From Paenibacillus oleatilyticus (GTDB lineage: Bacteria; Bacillota; Bacilli; Paenibacillales; NBRC-103111), in NCBI RefSeq assembly GCF_018998565.1, contig NZ_JAHNZO010000002.1, forward strand, positions 248,001 to 312,000: a stretch of 64,000 bases of DNA, written 5' to 3'. Positions 51,565 through 61,123 of the stretch are shown in pieces; the first letter of the stretch is position 1; every line of letters begins with the position of its first letter. The notes beneath the pieces are model-generated. The model was not told the DNA's origin. It searched no databases and saw only the letters and a list, made by a program, of their open reading frames with translations. A program made the position numbers and the translations under genes.

Positions 51565-51873
51565 ATGAAGCGAAACGGAAACATAGTAGAGTTGGATGTA
51601 CGGCCATTTTTGCGGAAAAAGCTGGAGCCGTTCAAGCAGATTATGGATGCGGTGAATGCGCTGGAGTCGGATGATGTGTTCGTGCTGCATGCGATATTTA
51701 AACCTACGCCGCTGCTCGGCATCCTGAAGGCGAAAGGGTACGCCAACAAGGTCGAAAGCGTCAGCGACGATCATTGGATCACTGCTTTCGCCAGAGGAGC
51801 CGGGGCTCGGGCGAAGCTGGAAGCCATGTCCCTGCAAGCCTTCATCCCTAAAGATGAGGAGGCTGGGTCATGA
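51565..51873 (+). CDS. DUF2249 protein, first copy
   Basis: 102 residues behind GGGGGAAAAG. Sequence VELDVRPFLRKKLEPFKQIMDAVNALESDDVFVLHAIFKPTPLLGILKAKGY follows the DUF2249 (TusA-like, IF3-C fold) pattern, a family of unknown activity often found with nitric-oxide and denitrification genes. Overlaps the next gene by four bases. Its FNR-type promoter points to function at low oxygen. Confidence 0.8.
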   Translation: MKRNGNIVELDVRPFLRKKLEPFKQIMDAVNALESDDVFVLHAIFKPTPLLGILKAKGYANKVESVSDDHWITAFARGAGARAKLEAMSLQAFIPKDEEAGS

Positions 51874-52094
51874 GCGGTAATGTCACGGAATTGGATAACC
51901 GGGGGCTGGAGCCTCCGCAGCCGATGCTGCGTACGCTGGAGGCGCTGGAGGACATGGGGAGCAGGGACATTCTCGTTATTCACAATGACCGAGTCCCCAT
52001 GTTTTTGATCGAGGAGCTGCGGCGGCTCCAATATTCGTACGAAGTCGATCCGCAGCCGGATGGCACCGCCAAAGTCGCGATTACGAAAAAATAG
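51870..52094 (+). CDS. DUF2249 protein, second copy
   Basis: 74 residues; ATGA overlap with the first DUF2249 gene. TELDNRGLEPPQPMLRTLEALEDMGSRDILVIHNDRVPMFLIEELRRLQYSYEV matches DUF2249 as well: LDxRGLEPPxPM is the TusA-like N-terminus without the sulfur-relay cysteine. The two proteins may form a heteromer. Confidence 0.82.
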   Translation: MSGNVTELDNRGLEPPQPMLRTLEALEDMGSRDILVIHNDRVPMFLIEELRRLQYSYEVDPQPDGTAKVAITKK

Positions 52095-52130
52095 CTTTCA
52101 GAAAAAGCTTGCTGCATGGGGGTGTATAGC

Positions 52131-53363
52131 ATGTTTCGTCTGCCGCTGTTATTTATTGCCACCGGAATTGCCAGCTTTGTCTTGTTTCATGCGGGATCGC
52201 TTTTCACCGCCGGAGGCTGGGCGCTGGACCATCCACGCAGTCCCGACGGCTGGTTTCACATCCATTTGCTGGTACTGGATTGGGCGACGATGGTCGCGAT
52301 GGGGGCGGTCTACCAGCTGATCGATGTCGTGCTTCAACGCCGCATTTACAGCCGTATGCTTGGCTATGTGCATTATGTATTTTTCACAGGAGGGACGGTC
52401 ATCCTGTTGGCCGGATTTTTACAGAGCCGGGTCGAATGGATCGCTGTCGGAGCCGTCGCGGCAGTCATCGGTATTCTGCTTTTTGTCTGGAACGTCGGGC
52501 GGACGCTGTGGGAGGCGAAGCGCTGGAATCCGATCACGCTGAGCACCGCCTGCGCGCTGTTGTATTTGGCATTGACCGGGCTGCTCGGCTTGGCGATGGG
52601 CTTAAACTTTGCGTTCCAACTCTGGGTTGACCTGCATGAACGTTTGCTCGCCGCCCATATCTGGCTTGGGACGCTCGGCTGGTTCGGGCTGTTGATTACC
52701 GGATTCAGCTACAAAATGCTGCCGATGTTTTATTTGTCTCACGGCGCCTCTGACCGGCCCCAATATTATATCCTCGGACTGTGGAATGCGGCTGTCCTGC
52801 TGGGCGTAGGGGCTTCTCTCGTTCCAGGCTGGTCCGGGCTGACGCTTGGGGTCATTTTGCTGCTTGCTGCGGCGCTGTTCGCCTATGATCGGCTTATTCG
52901 AGACATTCGCAAGCACAGCCATAAAGCCTCGCCGGGGCGCGGGATCGTCTGGACCATATGGAGCACCAGGGCATTGCTCGTTTTTTGCCTCCTATCGTTT
53001 GGCATTGGGTTTGCGGCACCTTCGCTGCTGAGGAGCTTGACATGGATCGTTATCGCCGGTTGGGTATACCTGTGGGGATGGGTGGCGGTAACGGTTCTTG
53101 GATACATGTCGAAAATCGTGCCGTTCCTATGGTGGACGCACAAATACGGCGATCAAGCAGGAAAGCCTGGAGTGCCCGTCATGTCCGATCTCATCAGCGA
53201 GCGCAGCGTCGATGTGGGGATGTGGGTGATGACCGTGGGGCTGTTGGTAGCTGTGGCGGGCATGGGATTCATGGAACCGCGAGTTCTCGCTACAGGCATA
53301 GCGGCGCTATCCGTCGGAGCGCTGTTCTATATCGGCGTGATTGCCATAGTATTTACAAGATAA
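52131..53363 (+). CDS. Polytopic membrane protein related to heme-copper oxidase subunit I / NnrS
   Basis: 410 residues from ATG at 52131 behind GGGGGTG. About twelve membrane helices. Several intramembrane histidines stand in motifs resembling haem ligands: WFHIHLLVLDW, GYVHYVFF, LHERLLAAHIWLGTLGWF and LSHG near MLPMFY. This pattern is seen in cbb3-type subunit I-like and NnrS-like proteins. No Cu-B histidine triad can be asserted. Neighbours (DUF2249, Fe-S assembly factor, cupin) and the FNR box suggest a role in nitric-oxide or low-oxygen metabolism. The function is unproven. Confidence 0.65.
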   Translation: MFRLPLLFIATGIASFVLFHAGSLFTAGGWALDHPRSPDGWFHIHLLVLDWATMVAMGAVYQLIDVVLQRRIYSRMLGYVHYVFFTGGTVILLAGFLQSRVEWIAVGAVAAVIGILLFVWNVGRTLWEAKRWNPITLSTACALLYLALTGLLGLAMGLNFAFQLWVDLHERLLAAHIWLGTLGWFGLLITGFSYKMLPMFYLSHGASDRPQYYILGLWNAAVLLGVGASLVPGWSGLTLGVILLLAAALFAYDRLIRDIRKHSHKASPGRGIVWTIWSTRALLVFCLLSFGIGFAAPSLLRSLTWIVIAGWVYLWGWVAVTVLGYMSKIVPFLWWTHKYGDQAGKPGVPVMSDLISERSVDVGMWVMTVGLLVAVAGMGFMEPRVLATGIAALSVGALFYIGVIAIVFTR

Positions 53364-53399
53364 ATGGTACTTTTTTTCCATTAGAGAGGAGAGAATGTC

Positions 53400-53708
53400 A
53401 TGACAACACAAGTCAACGAAGATACGGTCCGGCGGCAGCTGATGCTGGTGTTCGACCCGGAGCTTGGTGTAAATGTCGTAGACCTCGGCCTGATTTATGG
53501 TATTGACATCAAAGACGGACATATTGCGATCCGGATGACGTTAACGACGCCCGGCTGCCCGCTTCACGATACGATCATCGGCGGCGTGCGCCGTGCCCTG
53601 GAGGGAAAGCCCGGCGTCGCCGGTGTCAGCGTAGAGGTCGTATGGGAGCCGCAATGGACACCGGACCGGATGTCGGATGAAGCCAAGCGTCAATTGAGCG
53701 CTTGGTAA
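53400..53708 (+). CDS. MIP18/DUF59 family metal-sulfur cluster assembly factor
   Basis: 102 residues behind AGAGAGGAGAG. VFDPELGVNVVDLGLIYGIDI and LTTPGCPLHDTIIGGVRRAL are the two hallmark blocks of the SufT/PaaD/MIP18 family, with the conserved Cys in PGCP. These proteins help mature Fe-S enzymes. Position behind the membrane protein suggests maturation of an Fe-S partner under low oxygen. Confidence 0.88.
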   Translation: MTTQVNEDTVRRQLMLVFDPELGVNVVDLGLIYGIDIKDGHIAIRMTLTTPGCPLHDTIIGGVRRALEGKPGVAGVSVEVVWEPQWTPDRMSDEAKRQLSAW

Positions 53709-53767
53709 GAGCTGTGGAGAAGGCGGCCCGGCGGGAACGCAGAAGTGATGAAACGGAGGAACATCAG

Positions 53768-54109
53768 ATGGAAATCAAAAGGCTTGAGGCGCACCAACTG
53801 TTTCAAGAGGAGCGGTTTACGAAAAAAGTATTGTTCCAAGCGGACGGAACCATCATTTTTACGTTGAATTTCATGCCGGGCCAGCAGCTTCCTGTACACC
53901 GGCATCCGGGAAGCCAGGTCTACGTGTTGGTCGTTCAAGGCGGCGGCACGATGATCGTAGACGGCGTGGAGACGGAAGTCCGGCAGGGGGACTGCGTGCG
54001 ATGCGGAGGCGAGGAGTCTTTTGCTTTTGCCAATACCGGTCAAGAGCCTGCCACATTGTATGTGAACCTGAATAGCATTCCTGACGAACGTTTCACACGG
54101 GAAATATAA
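53768..54109 (+). CDS. Cupin domain protein
   Basis: 113 residues from ATG at 53768 behind GGAGGAAC. Single cupin barrel with metal-binding PVHRHPGSQVYVLVVQG (motif 1) and FANTGQEPATLYV (motif 2). Small one-domain cupins may be sensors, isomerases or dioxygenases; no substrate can be inferred. Last gene of the FNR-box operon; spacing from the previous gene is 59 bases. Confidence 0.85.
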   Translation: MEIKRLEAHQLFQEERFTKKVLFQADGTIIFTLNFMPGQQLPVHRHPGSQVYVLVVQGGGTMIVDGVETEVRQGDCVRCGGEESFAFANTGQEPATLYVNLNSIPDERFTREI

Positions 54110-54143
54110 AGCGCTGGATGATTCGTGTACGAAGGAGCTGAAA

Positions 54144-54389
54144 AGCCTGAGAAATCAGGCTCGGAGTGTTGAAAAAGAGGATTTTGACTGAAATAGAGAA
54201 ACATACGGAGGTGGGGTATCTACTGGAGAAGCGATAGCGTCCGCCTTTGTCATCGGGAAATGTCCGCTAATAAGCGGCTTTCCAATCAAATTTCCTGATG
54301 ACAAGAGCGGTCGGAAGTAGACACCCCACCCCCTCGTACACCTCTATTACCTCAATTCACCACTTTCTCAACAAGCTCAGCCTGAGAAA
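54144..54389. repeat. Palindromic intergenic element, copy 3, with flanking duplication
   Basis: The hairpin AGCCTGA-GAAA-TCAGGCT (54144-54161), probably the terminator of the cupin operon, stands on the left. The element body runs about 54167-54374 with CGGAGGTGGGGTATCTACTG and an inverse at 54312-54332, and ends CACTTTCTCAACAAGCT as in copy 2. At 54379-54389 AGCCTGAGAAA repeats the left hairpin. About 60 bases at each end are nearly identical to copy 2, while the centre is shorter. Confidence 0.72.
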
Positions 54390-54430
54390 CGGCATAAAGT
54401 AATTAAGGATTAGCCCCCCTAAACAAACGG

Positions 54431-54550
54431 TTAATAAAATTGGATGATTAACGTTAATCGGTCAATTGGAATCGGTGCAAAATTTTTGTGTAAGTATGTT
54501 GCAGTCCCCAATCCTATAATACCTAAACCGATTCCAAAACAAACAACTTT
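54431..54550 (-). pseudogene. Fragment of a YczE/YitT-like membrane protein
   Basis: A leftward stretch of 39 codons between stop codons encodes CFGIGLGIIGLGTATYLHKNF then APIPIDRLTL, resembling the first helix and loop of YczE/YyaS-type integral membrane proteins (glycine-rich helix, then x-G/A-P-x-P-x-D). No ribosome site or start, and a stop immediately upstream. Probably a relic beside the mobile element. The remainder of the 603-base gap 54110-54712 holds repeat copy 3 and the MarR promoter. Confidence 0.3.
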
Positions 54551-54622
54551 GCTGCGCTATAGCAATGATGATTTCCCAACTTCCCACCGTAAGCCCCGCT
54601 GAAAGCCTCTTTATCATTTTTT

Positions 54623-54687
54623 TTGTTGCAAATGCAATAAAGTTGAGTTAAATTTAATGTAGTTCATTTTTATTGTATTTGCAACAA
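54623..54687 (+). promoter_or_regulatory. Operator pair of the MarR-PaiA cassette
   Basis: TTGTTGCAAATGCAATAA (54623-54640) is repeated in inverse, with one change, as TTATTGTATTTGCAACAA (54670-54687). Each copy contains a TTGCAaaTGCAA-like core. Two such sites just before a MarR gene indicate autoregulation. Confidence 0.55.
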
Positions 54688-54712
54688 AATATGTACTGCC
54701 AAGGAGTTAATG

Positions 54713-55165
54713 ATGAAGGAGATTCTTCGTGAAATTGGAATGATCGCAAGGGCTTTAGATTCTATAAGTAATATCGAATTTAAAGAACACGACCTTACCA
54801 AAGGGCAGTATTTGTACCTTGTGCGGATATGTGAAAACCCGGGAATCATTCAAGAAAAGTTAGCCGAGATGGTTAAAGTCGATCGTACGACAGCAGCTCG
54901 GGCGATACAAAAACTTGAAATGAATGGCTTTATTGAAAAGAAAGAGGATCAACATAACAAAAAAATAAAAAAACTGTTTCCAACGGAGAAAGGGAACAAT
55001 GTTTATCCTTTTATAAAAAGAGAACATGATTATTCCAATACCGTTGCTTTAGAGGGATTTTCCGAAAAAGAAGTAGAAACCATGTTCAATCTTCTTCAAA
55101 GAGTAAGAAAAAATATAGAAAAAGACTGGGAATTGGTGAAAAAGGGAAACAAGAGAAAATATTGA
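54713..55165 (+). CDS. MarR-family transcriptional regulator
   Basis: 150 residues; ATG at 54713 lies 6 bases after AAGGAG (ATG at 54710 is too close). Winged helix with LTKGQYLYLVRICENPGIIQEKLAEMVKVDRTTAARAIQKLEMNGFIEKK, the MarR recognition helix and wing start. Much more AT-rich than surrounding genes. It lies 26 bases before an acetyltransferase gene it probably represses. Confidence 0.88.
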   Translation: MKEILREIGMIARALDSISNIEFKEHDLTKGQYLYLVRICENPGIIQEKLAEMVKVDRTTAARAIQKLEMNGFIEKKEDQHNKKIKKLFPTEKGNNVYPFIKREHDYSNTVALEGFSEKEVETMFNLLQRVRKNIEKDWELVKKGNKRKY

Positions 55166-55191
55166 TTATTATAAAGGAGCGACGTATTTAA

Positions 55192-55710
<519 letters not shown>

Positions 55711-55722
55711 CAACCAGTGAAC

Positions 55723-55760
55723 ACGGCTGCTGCCCGATCAGGGGACAGGGCTGTTTTTTT
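55723..55760 (+). terminator. Probable terminator of the MarR-PaiA cassette
   Basis: Imperfect stem between ACGGCTGCTGCCC and GGGGACAGGGCTGT around 55723-55754, followed by seven Ts. The pairing includes wobble and mismatched positions, so it is less certain than the others. Confidence 0.5.
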
Positions 55761-55986
55761 GTCCGCACAGGAGGAAAACGCTGTCTTTTCTTGAATATAT
55801 AAAATATCCCTTTAAATGGACATTCGAGCTTCAACCACCATTTTCCAACGGCTGCCTGATTCACGGCAGTTGTATTTCTGCGCTTGATGTCATACAATTT
55901 GGTGGTATTGGAGGTGGTCGGAAAAATAAGGTTGAGCAGGAGAGGCGGTCTTTTTGCTGATCCGCTATTGAAGGAACATACATAGA

Positions 55987-57381
55987 ATGGGGGCGCTTTT
56001 TTTGGAATCCAAGCAATTAGTCAGAGGACTGAAGACGCGGCATATTGAGTTGATTGCGCTCGGAGGCACGATTGGCGTCGGTCTGTTCATGGGGTCGGCA
56101 AGCACGATAAAATGGGCCGGGCCTTCCGTATTGCTGGCTTATTTGTTAGCCGGGATCATTGTGTTTTTTGTCATGCGCATCATGGGAGAGATGCTGTTTC
56201 TCGAACCGGTCACAGGATCTTTTGCTACGTTCGCTCATAAATATGTCAGCCCTCTGGCCGGTTATTTGACGGCTTGGAGCTACTGGTTCTTGTGGCTCAC
56301 GGTGGGGATGGCGGAAGTGACCGCCATCGGAATTTACGTCGGCTACTGGTTTCCCGACATTCCGCAATGGCTGCCGGCCTTGGCTGGCGTAGCCATCATT
56401 GCAGCGGCCAATTTAGCGGCTGTCAAATTTTATGGGGAATTTGAATTTTGGTTCGCCATGATCAAAGTCTTCGCGATTGTCGCCATGATTGTGGTTGGAA
56501 CGGCGATGATCTTCTTCGGTTTGGGCAATGGAGGACAACCTATCGGCCTTTCGAATCTTTATGCGCATGGCGGCTTTTTCGCCGGAGGATTGAAAGGGTT
56601 TTTATTTGCCCTCTGCATTGTTACGGCCGCTTATCAAGGCGTTGAATTGGTTGGAATTACCGCCGGTGAAGCGGAAAATCCGAAGTTCACCCTGCGCAAA
56701 GCGATCAAAAATGTTGTCTGGCGCATTCTGATTTTTTACGCGGGCGCCGTCTTTGTCATCGTCACGCTTTATCCATGGAACCAGGTCGGCGAGATCGGCA
56801 GCCCCTTCGTCATGACCTTTGCCAAGATAGGCATTGTCGCCGCCGCGGGCATCATCAACTTCGTTGTTCTCACGGCTGCGATGTCAGGCTGCAACAGCGG
56901 GATTTACAGTGCGGGAAGAATGCTGTACACGTTGGCCTCCAACGGTCAGGCGCCTAAATTTTTCGGAAAAGTATCCCGGAGCGGCGTCCCGAGGAACAGC
57001 ATCGCTACCACGATTTCTTTGCTGTTAATCGGAGTTCTGTTTAATTACCTGCTTCCCGACTCCAAATTGTTCCTGTATATTTACAGTGCCAGCGTTCTTC
57101 CGGGGATGGTGCCGTGGCTTGCGCTTGCCTTCAGTCAATTTAAGTTCAGAAACCAATGGAAGGACAGCTTGAAGGATCATCCGTTCAAGTCTGTTTTGTT
57201 CCCGGTCAGCAACTACATCACGATCATTTTCTTGTTCCTGGTGCTAATCGGAATGTGCTTTAACCCCGATACACGCGTATCGCTAATTGTCGGAGCGGTA
57301 TTCATTCTGATCGTCGTTGTGAGCTATTATGTCTTTGGCATGGGAAAGCGGCAAAAAGTCGAAGCAGAGAAGGAAGTCTAG
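55987..57381 (+). CDS. Amino acid permease (APC superfamily, AlaP/CycA-like)
   Basis: 464 residues, twelve membrane helices. [27 protein letters not shown] is the APC helix 1 signature and [26 protein letters not shown] the helix 8 region of amino-acid:H+ symporters. Most like Bacillus YtnA/YdgF and enteric CycA, so alanine, serine or glycine uptake is plausible. ATG at 55987 follows GAAGGA by 11 bases. Single-gene unit with its own terminator. Confidence 0.88.
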   Translation: MGALFLESKQLVRGLKTRHIELIALGGTIGVGLFMGSASTIKWAGPSVLLAYLLAGIIVFFVMRIMGEMLFLEPVTGSFATFAHKYVSPLAGYLTAWSYWFLWLTVGMAEVTAIGIYVGYWFPDIPQWLPALAGVAIIAAANLAAVKFYGEFEFWFAMIKVFAIVAMIVVGTAMIFFGLGNGGQPIGLSNLYAHGGFFAGGLKGFLFALCIVTAAYQGVELVGITAGEAENPKFTLRKAIKNVVWRILIFYAGAVFVIVTLYPWNQVGEIGSPFVMTFAKIGIVAAAGIINFVVLTAAMSGCNSGIYSAGRMLYTLASNGQAPKFFGKVSRSGVPRNSIATTISLLLIGVLFNYLLPDSKLFLYIYSASVLPGMVPWLALAFSQFKFRNQWKDSLKDHPFKSVLFPVSNYITIIFLFLVLIGMCFNPDTRVSLIVGAVFILIVVVSYYVFGMGKRQKVEAEKEV

Positions 57382-57403
57382 AAGGCTGCTATAACAAAAT
57401 GGC

Positions 57404-57447
57404 GCCGAGCGGGCTCAGGTCATGTCCTGGTCCGCTCGGCTTTTTTT
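57404..57447 (+). terminator. Rho-independent terminator after the permease
   Basis: 9-bp GC-rich stem GCCGAGCGG (57404-57412) / CCGCTCGGC (57432-57440) followed by seven Ts. Confidence 0.88.
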
Positions 57448-57600
57448 ATTTCAAATCGGGTACATCGAAGTATTGATATAATTTCCAACTGGGGTTACCA
57501 TGTTAGAAGTGTTTCTTGACACTCAAGACTAGCTTGATGGGACATGTCTCCGAACGCCTGCTATGGCAGCATGGACTGAACTTTTGGGAGGGAACGGGAA

Positions 57601-58662
57601 TTGAGCGAAGAAGCAAACGCAGTGGGCTGGGATGCCATTGATCGGGAAATGTCGAGGCTTTATGGGGACCAGGAGCCGAAGCATTACGGAACGATCCTTC
57701 CCTATTCATTGGGGGGCCAAGACCCGCTGGACGGAATCAGTGTGTATAAGGCGGACAAGCCTGCGCCGCATTGGCATTTCGTGACTTATGGATTTACGGA
57801 GCTGTACGATAAGGAATCGGACAATGCCGAAGAGAGCGGCTATGGATTTGAATTGACGTTTCGGCTGACGCACGGGGAAGAAGAGGAAGAACCTCCGGCT
57901 TGGGCGCTGAACCTGCTGCAAAATATGGGAAGATACGTTTTTAATAGCGGCAATATTTTTAGATCGGGCGATTACTTGGATGCCAACGGCCCGATCTGCC
58001 TGGGTGCCGATACGCTGCTGACCGCCTTGGCCTTCGTGGAGGACCCGGAGCTTCCGGCCATCGATACGCCGAACGGGCGGGTGGAATTTTTGCAGATGGT
58101 CGGCATCACGCGCGACGAGCTCGAAGCGATGCAAACGTGGAATACGCTTGGCGTGCTCTCCGTTTGTTTGGATCATATGCCTCATTACATCACGGATCTG
58201 TCACGGGCCTCATATCTGGATATTCCTTCCATATCGGAAGCTGTGCAGAAAGGAATGCAGGAGGAAGGCTCGAACACCGGGTTCTTATATGTCGATCAAT
58301 TGGCTTGGGAGCCGGGTAAAAAAGGGTGGTTCAGCAAGACGTCTTCCACAATTAAGCTGGGGGCCAAGCAGGCCGGAATCATTGGGAAACTGCTTCAAGG
58401 GCGCATTCTGAAGGGGAAAGATCTGACACTGGTCAGCCGGGAAATCCGGGTCGTGTTTGAGGCGGGGGAGAAGCCGGGTTGCGAAGCCGGAGAGGACGAG
58501 GTCCGACTTACGCTGGATGAGGCGACGGCCGGGGAATTCAGCCGGAAATTGCTGCCCAAAGAAAGCGTCATTGAGCTCTCTGCTTTACCGGGAATCGCCA
58601 TTCAGATTGTAAAAACACACATCAAGGATAACGAAGGAAACGTCGTAGAGGTTATCGGATAA
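57601..58662 (+). CDS. Suppressor-of-fused (SUFU) domain protein
   Basis: 353 residues from TTG at 57601 behind GGGAGGGAAC. The first 180 residues carry the SUFU block DPLDGISVYKADKPAPHWHFVTYGFTELYDKES and GYGFELTFRL, found in bacterial SUFU proteins, some of which act as immunity proteins to polymorphic toxins. The C-terminal half (about 210-353) is less conserved. No toxin gene is adjacent, so a housekeeping or orphan immunity role cannot be separated. Confidence 0.85.
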   Translation: MSEEANAVGWDAIDREMSRLYGDQEPKHYGTILPYSLGGQDPLDGISVYKADKPAPHWHFVTYGFTELYDKESDNAEESGYGFELTFRLTHGEEEEEPPAWALNLLQNMGRYVFNSGNIFRSGDYLDANGPICLGADTLLTALAFVEDPELPAIDTPNGRVEFLQMVGITRDELEAMQTWNTLGVLSVCLDHMPHYITDLSRASYLDIPSISEAVQKGMQEEGSNTGFLYVDQLAWEPGKKGWFSKTSSTIKLGAKQAGIIGKLLQGRILKGKDLTLVSREIRVVFEAGEKPGCEAGEDEVRLTLDEATAGEFSRKLLPKESVIELSALPGIAIQIVKTHIKDNEGNVVEVIG

Positions 58663-58708
58663 AGCTGCCTGCTCTTGGCGGCTGCATGATCGAAACGGCG
58701 AAGCGCAC

Positions 58709-58750
58709 ACCGTCAGCGGGACAAACGTCCTGCCGGCGGTTTCTTTTTTT
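58709..58750 (+). terminator. Rho-independent terminator after the SUFU gene
   Basis: 14-position stem ACCGTCAGCGGGAC (58709-58722) with GTCCTGCCGGCGGT (58727-58740), one mismatch and two wobbles, then a T-rich run. Confidence 0.85.
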
Positions 58751-58768
58751 TGCCGATACGCAGACCAT

Positions 58769-58788
58769 CCTGACATAAGGTTGTCAGG
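58769..58788 (+). promoter_or_regulatory. Palindromic operator of the UvrA-like/WYL operon
   Basis: CCTGACATAAGGTTGTCAGG: 7-bp perfect arms with a 6-base centre, 50 bases before the start. This dyad type is familiar upstream of genes controlled by YafY-type WYL regulators, and one is encoded two genes on, so autoregulation is inferred. Confidence 0.65.
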
Positions 58789-58840
58789 GAGGGGCGTTTA
58801 AGATAGAGATGCAGCCGAACGAATGGAGGGGGAAGTGCAA

Positions 58841-61123
58841 ATGCAAGAGTATATCGTCATAAAGGGTGCAAGAGAAAATAATTTAAAAAATGTATCACTC
58901 CGGATTCCGAAGCGGAAAATAACGATTTTTACCGGCGTATCGGGCTCGGGCAAGTCGTCGATCGTCTTCGATACCGTCAGTGCCGAAGCCCAGCGCCAGC
59001 TGAGCGAGACGTTTACGGCATTCATCCGTAACCGTCTGCCCCGGTACGGCCAGCCGGACGCGGATGCGATCGAAAACTTGTCGACGGCCATCGTCATCGA
59101 TCAGAGACGTCTCGGCGCCAATTCCTGCTCGACCGTAGGGACGATCACGGACATTTATTCGCTGCTCCGGCTGTTGTTCTCGCGGATCGGCAAGCCGTAT
59201 ATCGGGTATTCCCACGCGTTTTCTTTTAACGATCCTGCGGGGATGTGCCCGGAATGCGACGGCATGGGCCGGAGTGTCTCGCTTGATGTGCACGGGCTGT
59301 TTGACAAATCCCGGTCGCTGAACGAAGGAGCGATCCTGTTTCCGGTGTTCGCGGTAGGCACCTGGTATTGGAAAACGTACACCTTATCGGGGCTGTTCGA
59401 TAACGATAAGAAGCTGGAAGCGTACACGGAGGAAGAATGGCATACGCTCCTTTACGGGAAAGGCACCAAAATTGCTCTCCCCTCCAAAGGCGGTCCCGTT
59501 CACTCCGACTTCGAAGGCGTGGTCAACAAGTTTACCCGCTTGTTCATCAAGAGGGACAGCAGCGAGCTGTCGGAAAAGACGCAAAGTCAAGTGCAGCGGT
59601 TCATCCGGCTGTCGACATGCCCGCGGTGTGATGGTACCCGGCTCAGCCAAGCGGCCTTGAGCTGCAGGATCAACGGCCTCAACATAGCTGAACATGCCGC
59701 GATGGAGATCGGAGAGCTCATTCCGGTTCTCCGCGAAATCCGCGATTCGGTCGCGGCGCCGATCGTATCCAGCCTGACGGAGCGGCTGCAGCATATGGTC
59801 GATATGGGGCTCGACTATCTCAGTCTGAATCGTGAAACGGCCACTTTATCGGGAGGTGAATCGCAGCGGATCAAGATGGTCCGGCATCTAAGCAGCAGCT
59901 TGATCGACATGATTTATATTTTCGACGAGCCGAGCATCGGCCTGCATCCGCGCGACGTGCATCGGTTGAACGGACTGCTGCGGAAGCTGCGGGATAAAGG
60001 CAATACCGTGCTTGTTGTGGAGCACGACCGGGATGTCATTCACATTGCAGACCACATCGTCGATGTCGGACCGCGCGCTGGTGCCGAAGGCGGAGAGATT
60101 ACGTACGAAGGCGGATTGCAAGGATTGTTACAATCGGATACGCTTACGGGACAAGCGATGAGGCAGGGGGTCCCGATGAAGGCTGATTATCGGAAACCGA
60201 CCGGATATATGAGGATTGCAGATGCCGCGCTGCACAATCTGAAAAACGTGACGGTCGACATTCCCGTCGGCGTTCTGACCGTAGTGACCGGCGTGGCAGG
60301 CTCAGGCAAGAGCACGCTCATCAACGGGGTATTTCTGCCCGCACATCCCGATGCGGTTGTCATCGATCAATCGTCCGTCAATACGTCTATTCGTTCCAAT
60401 CCTGCGACGTATACGGGCCTGATGGACGAGATACGCAAATGCTTCGCACGGTCGAACAAGGTGAACGCGTCGCTGTTCAGCTTCAATTCCAAAGGGGCAT
60501 GTCCGGAATGTCAAGGGCTTGGCGTCATCTATACCGACCTCGCCTTTATGGAAGGCGTCGTAACCGTGTGTGAAATATGCGAAGGGAAGCGTTTTAAAGA
60601 CGAGGTGCTGCAATACGCATTTAAGGGAAAATCCATTTCGGATGTGCTTGCCATGAGTGTCCGGCAGGCGCTCCAGTTCTTTCAGGATCACGCCACCATA
60701 CGGCCCACGCTGCAGGCTCTTTACGATGTAGGACTCGATTATTTAACGCTCGGCCAGCCGTTAAGCACGTTGTCGGGCGGGGAATGCCAGCGTCTCAAGC
60801 TCGCTTGCGAGCTGCACAAGAAGGGGCGCATCTATGTGATGGACGAACCGACGACGGGGCTGCATATGTCGGACATCGGGCATTTGCTGGCTATTTTAGA
60901 ACGTTTGGTAGAGGGAGGAAGTACGGTCATCGTGATCGAACATAATCTGGATATGATCAAGCAGGCGGACTGGATTATCGACATGGGACCTGAAGGCGGA
61001 CATAAAGGAGGGGAAGTGGTGTTTGCAGGGACCCCGCGGCAAATGCTTGACGCCAGCCATTCCGTTACCGGCTCTTATTTGCGCGAATCGTTAGGGAAGG
61101 GAGGGGGTTCGTTTGAGGCTTGA
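58841..61123 (+). CDS. UvrA-like ABC ATPase (drug-resistance/class II UvrA type)
   Basis: 760 residues from ATG at 58841, 8 bases after GGAGGGGG (ATG at 58823 overlaps that site). Two ABC halves, each with Walker A (GVSGSGKSS, GVAGSGKST) and UvrA-type signature LSGGESQR/LSGGECQR. Zinc-finger CxxC pairs are kept (CPECDG, CPRCDG, CPECQG, CEICEG), but the protein is about 180 residues shorter than housekeeping UvrA, lacking the UvrB-binding insertion. Such proteins (DrrC-like) protect against DNA-intercalating drugs. Overlaps the regulator gene by 11 bases. Confidence 0.9.
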   Translation: MQEYIVIKGARENNLKNVSLRIPKRKITIFTGVSGSGKSSIVFDTVSAEAQRQLSETFTAFIRNRLPRYGQPDADAIENLSTAIVIDQRRLGANSCSTVGTITDIYSLLRLLFSRIGKPYIGYSHAFSFNDPAGMCPECDGMGRSVSLDVHGLFDKSRSLNEGAILFPVFAVGTWYWKTYTLSGLFDNDKKLEAYTEEEWHTLLYGKGTKIALPSKGGPVHSDFEGVVNKFTRLFIKRDSSELSEKTQSQVQRFIRLSTCPRCDGTRLSQAALSCRINGLNIAEHAAMEIGELIPVLREIRDSVAAPIVSSLTERLQHMVDMGLDYLSLNRETATLSGGESQRIKMVRHLSSSLIDMIYIFDEPSIGLHPRDVHRLNGLLRKLRDKGNTVLVVEHDRDVIHIADHIVDVGPRAGAEGGEITYEGGLQGLLQSDTLTGQAMRQGVPMKADYRKPTGYMRIADAALHNLKNVTVDIPVGVLTVVTGVAGSGKSTLINGVFLPAHPDAVVIDQSSVNTSIRSNPATYTGLMDEIRKCFARSNKVNASLFSFNSKGACPECQGLGVIYTDLAFMEGVVTVCEICEGKRFKDEVLQYAFKGKSISDVLAMSVRQALQFFQDHATIRPTLQALYDVGLDYLTLGQPLSTLSGGECQRLKLACELHKKGRIYVMDEPTTGLHMSDIGHLLAILERLVEGGSTVIVIEHNLDMIKQADWIIDMGPEGGHKGGEVVFAGTPRQMLDASHSVTGSYLRESLGKGGGSFEA

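Noticed and set aside
38979-54389. CRISPR array or group II intron for the three palindromic elements
   Set aside because: There are only three copies kilobases apart with no regular spacers, no reverse transcriptase, and bodies of only about 190-270 bases without domain V-like sequence.
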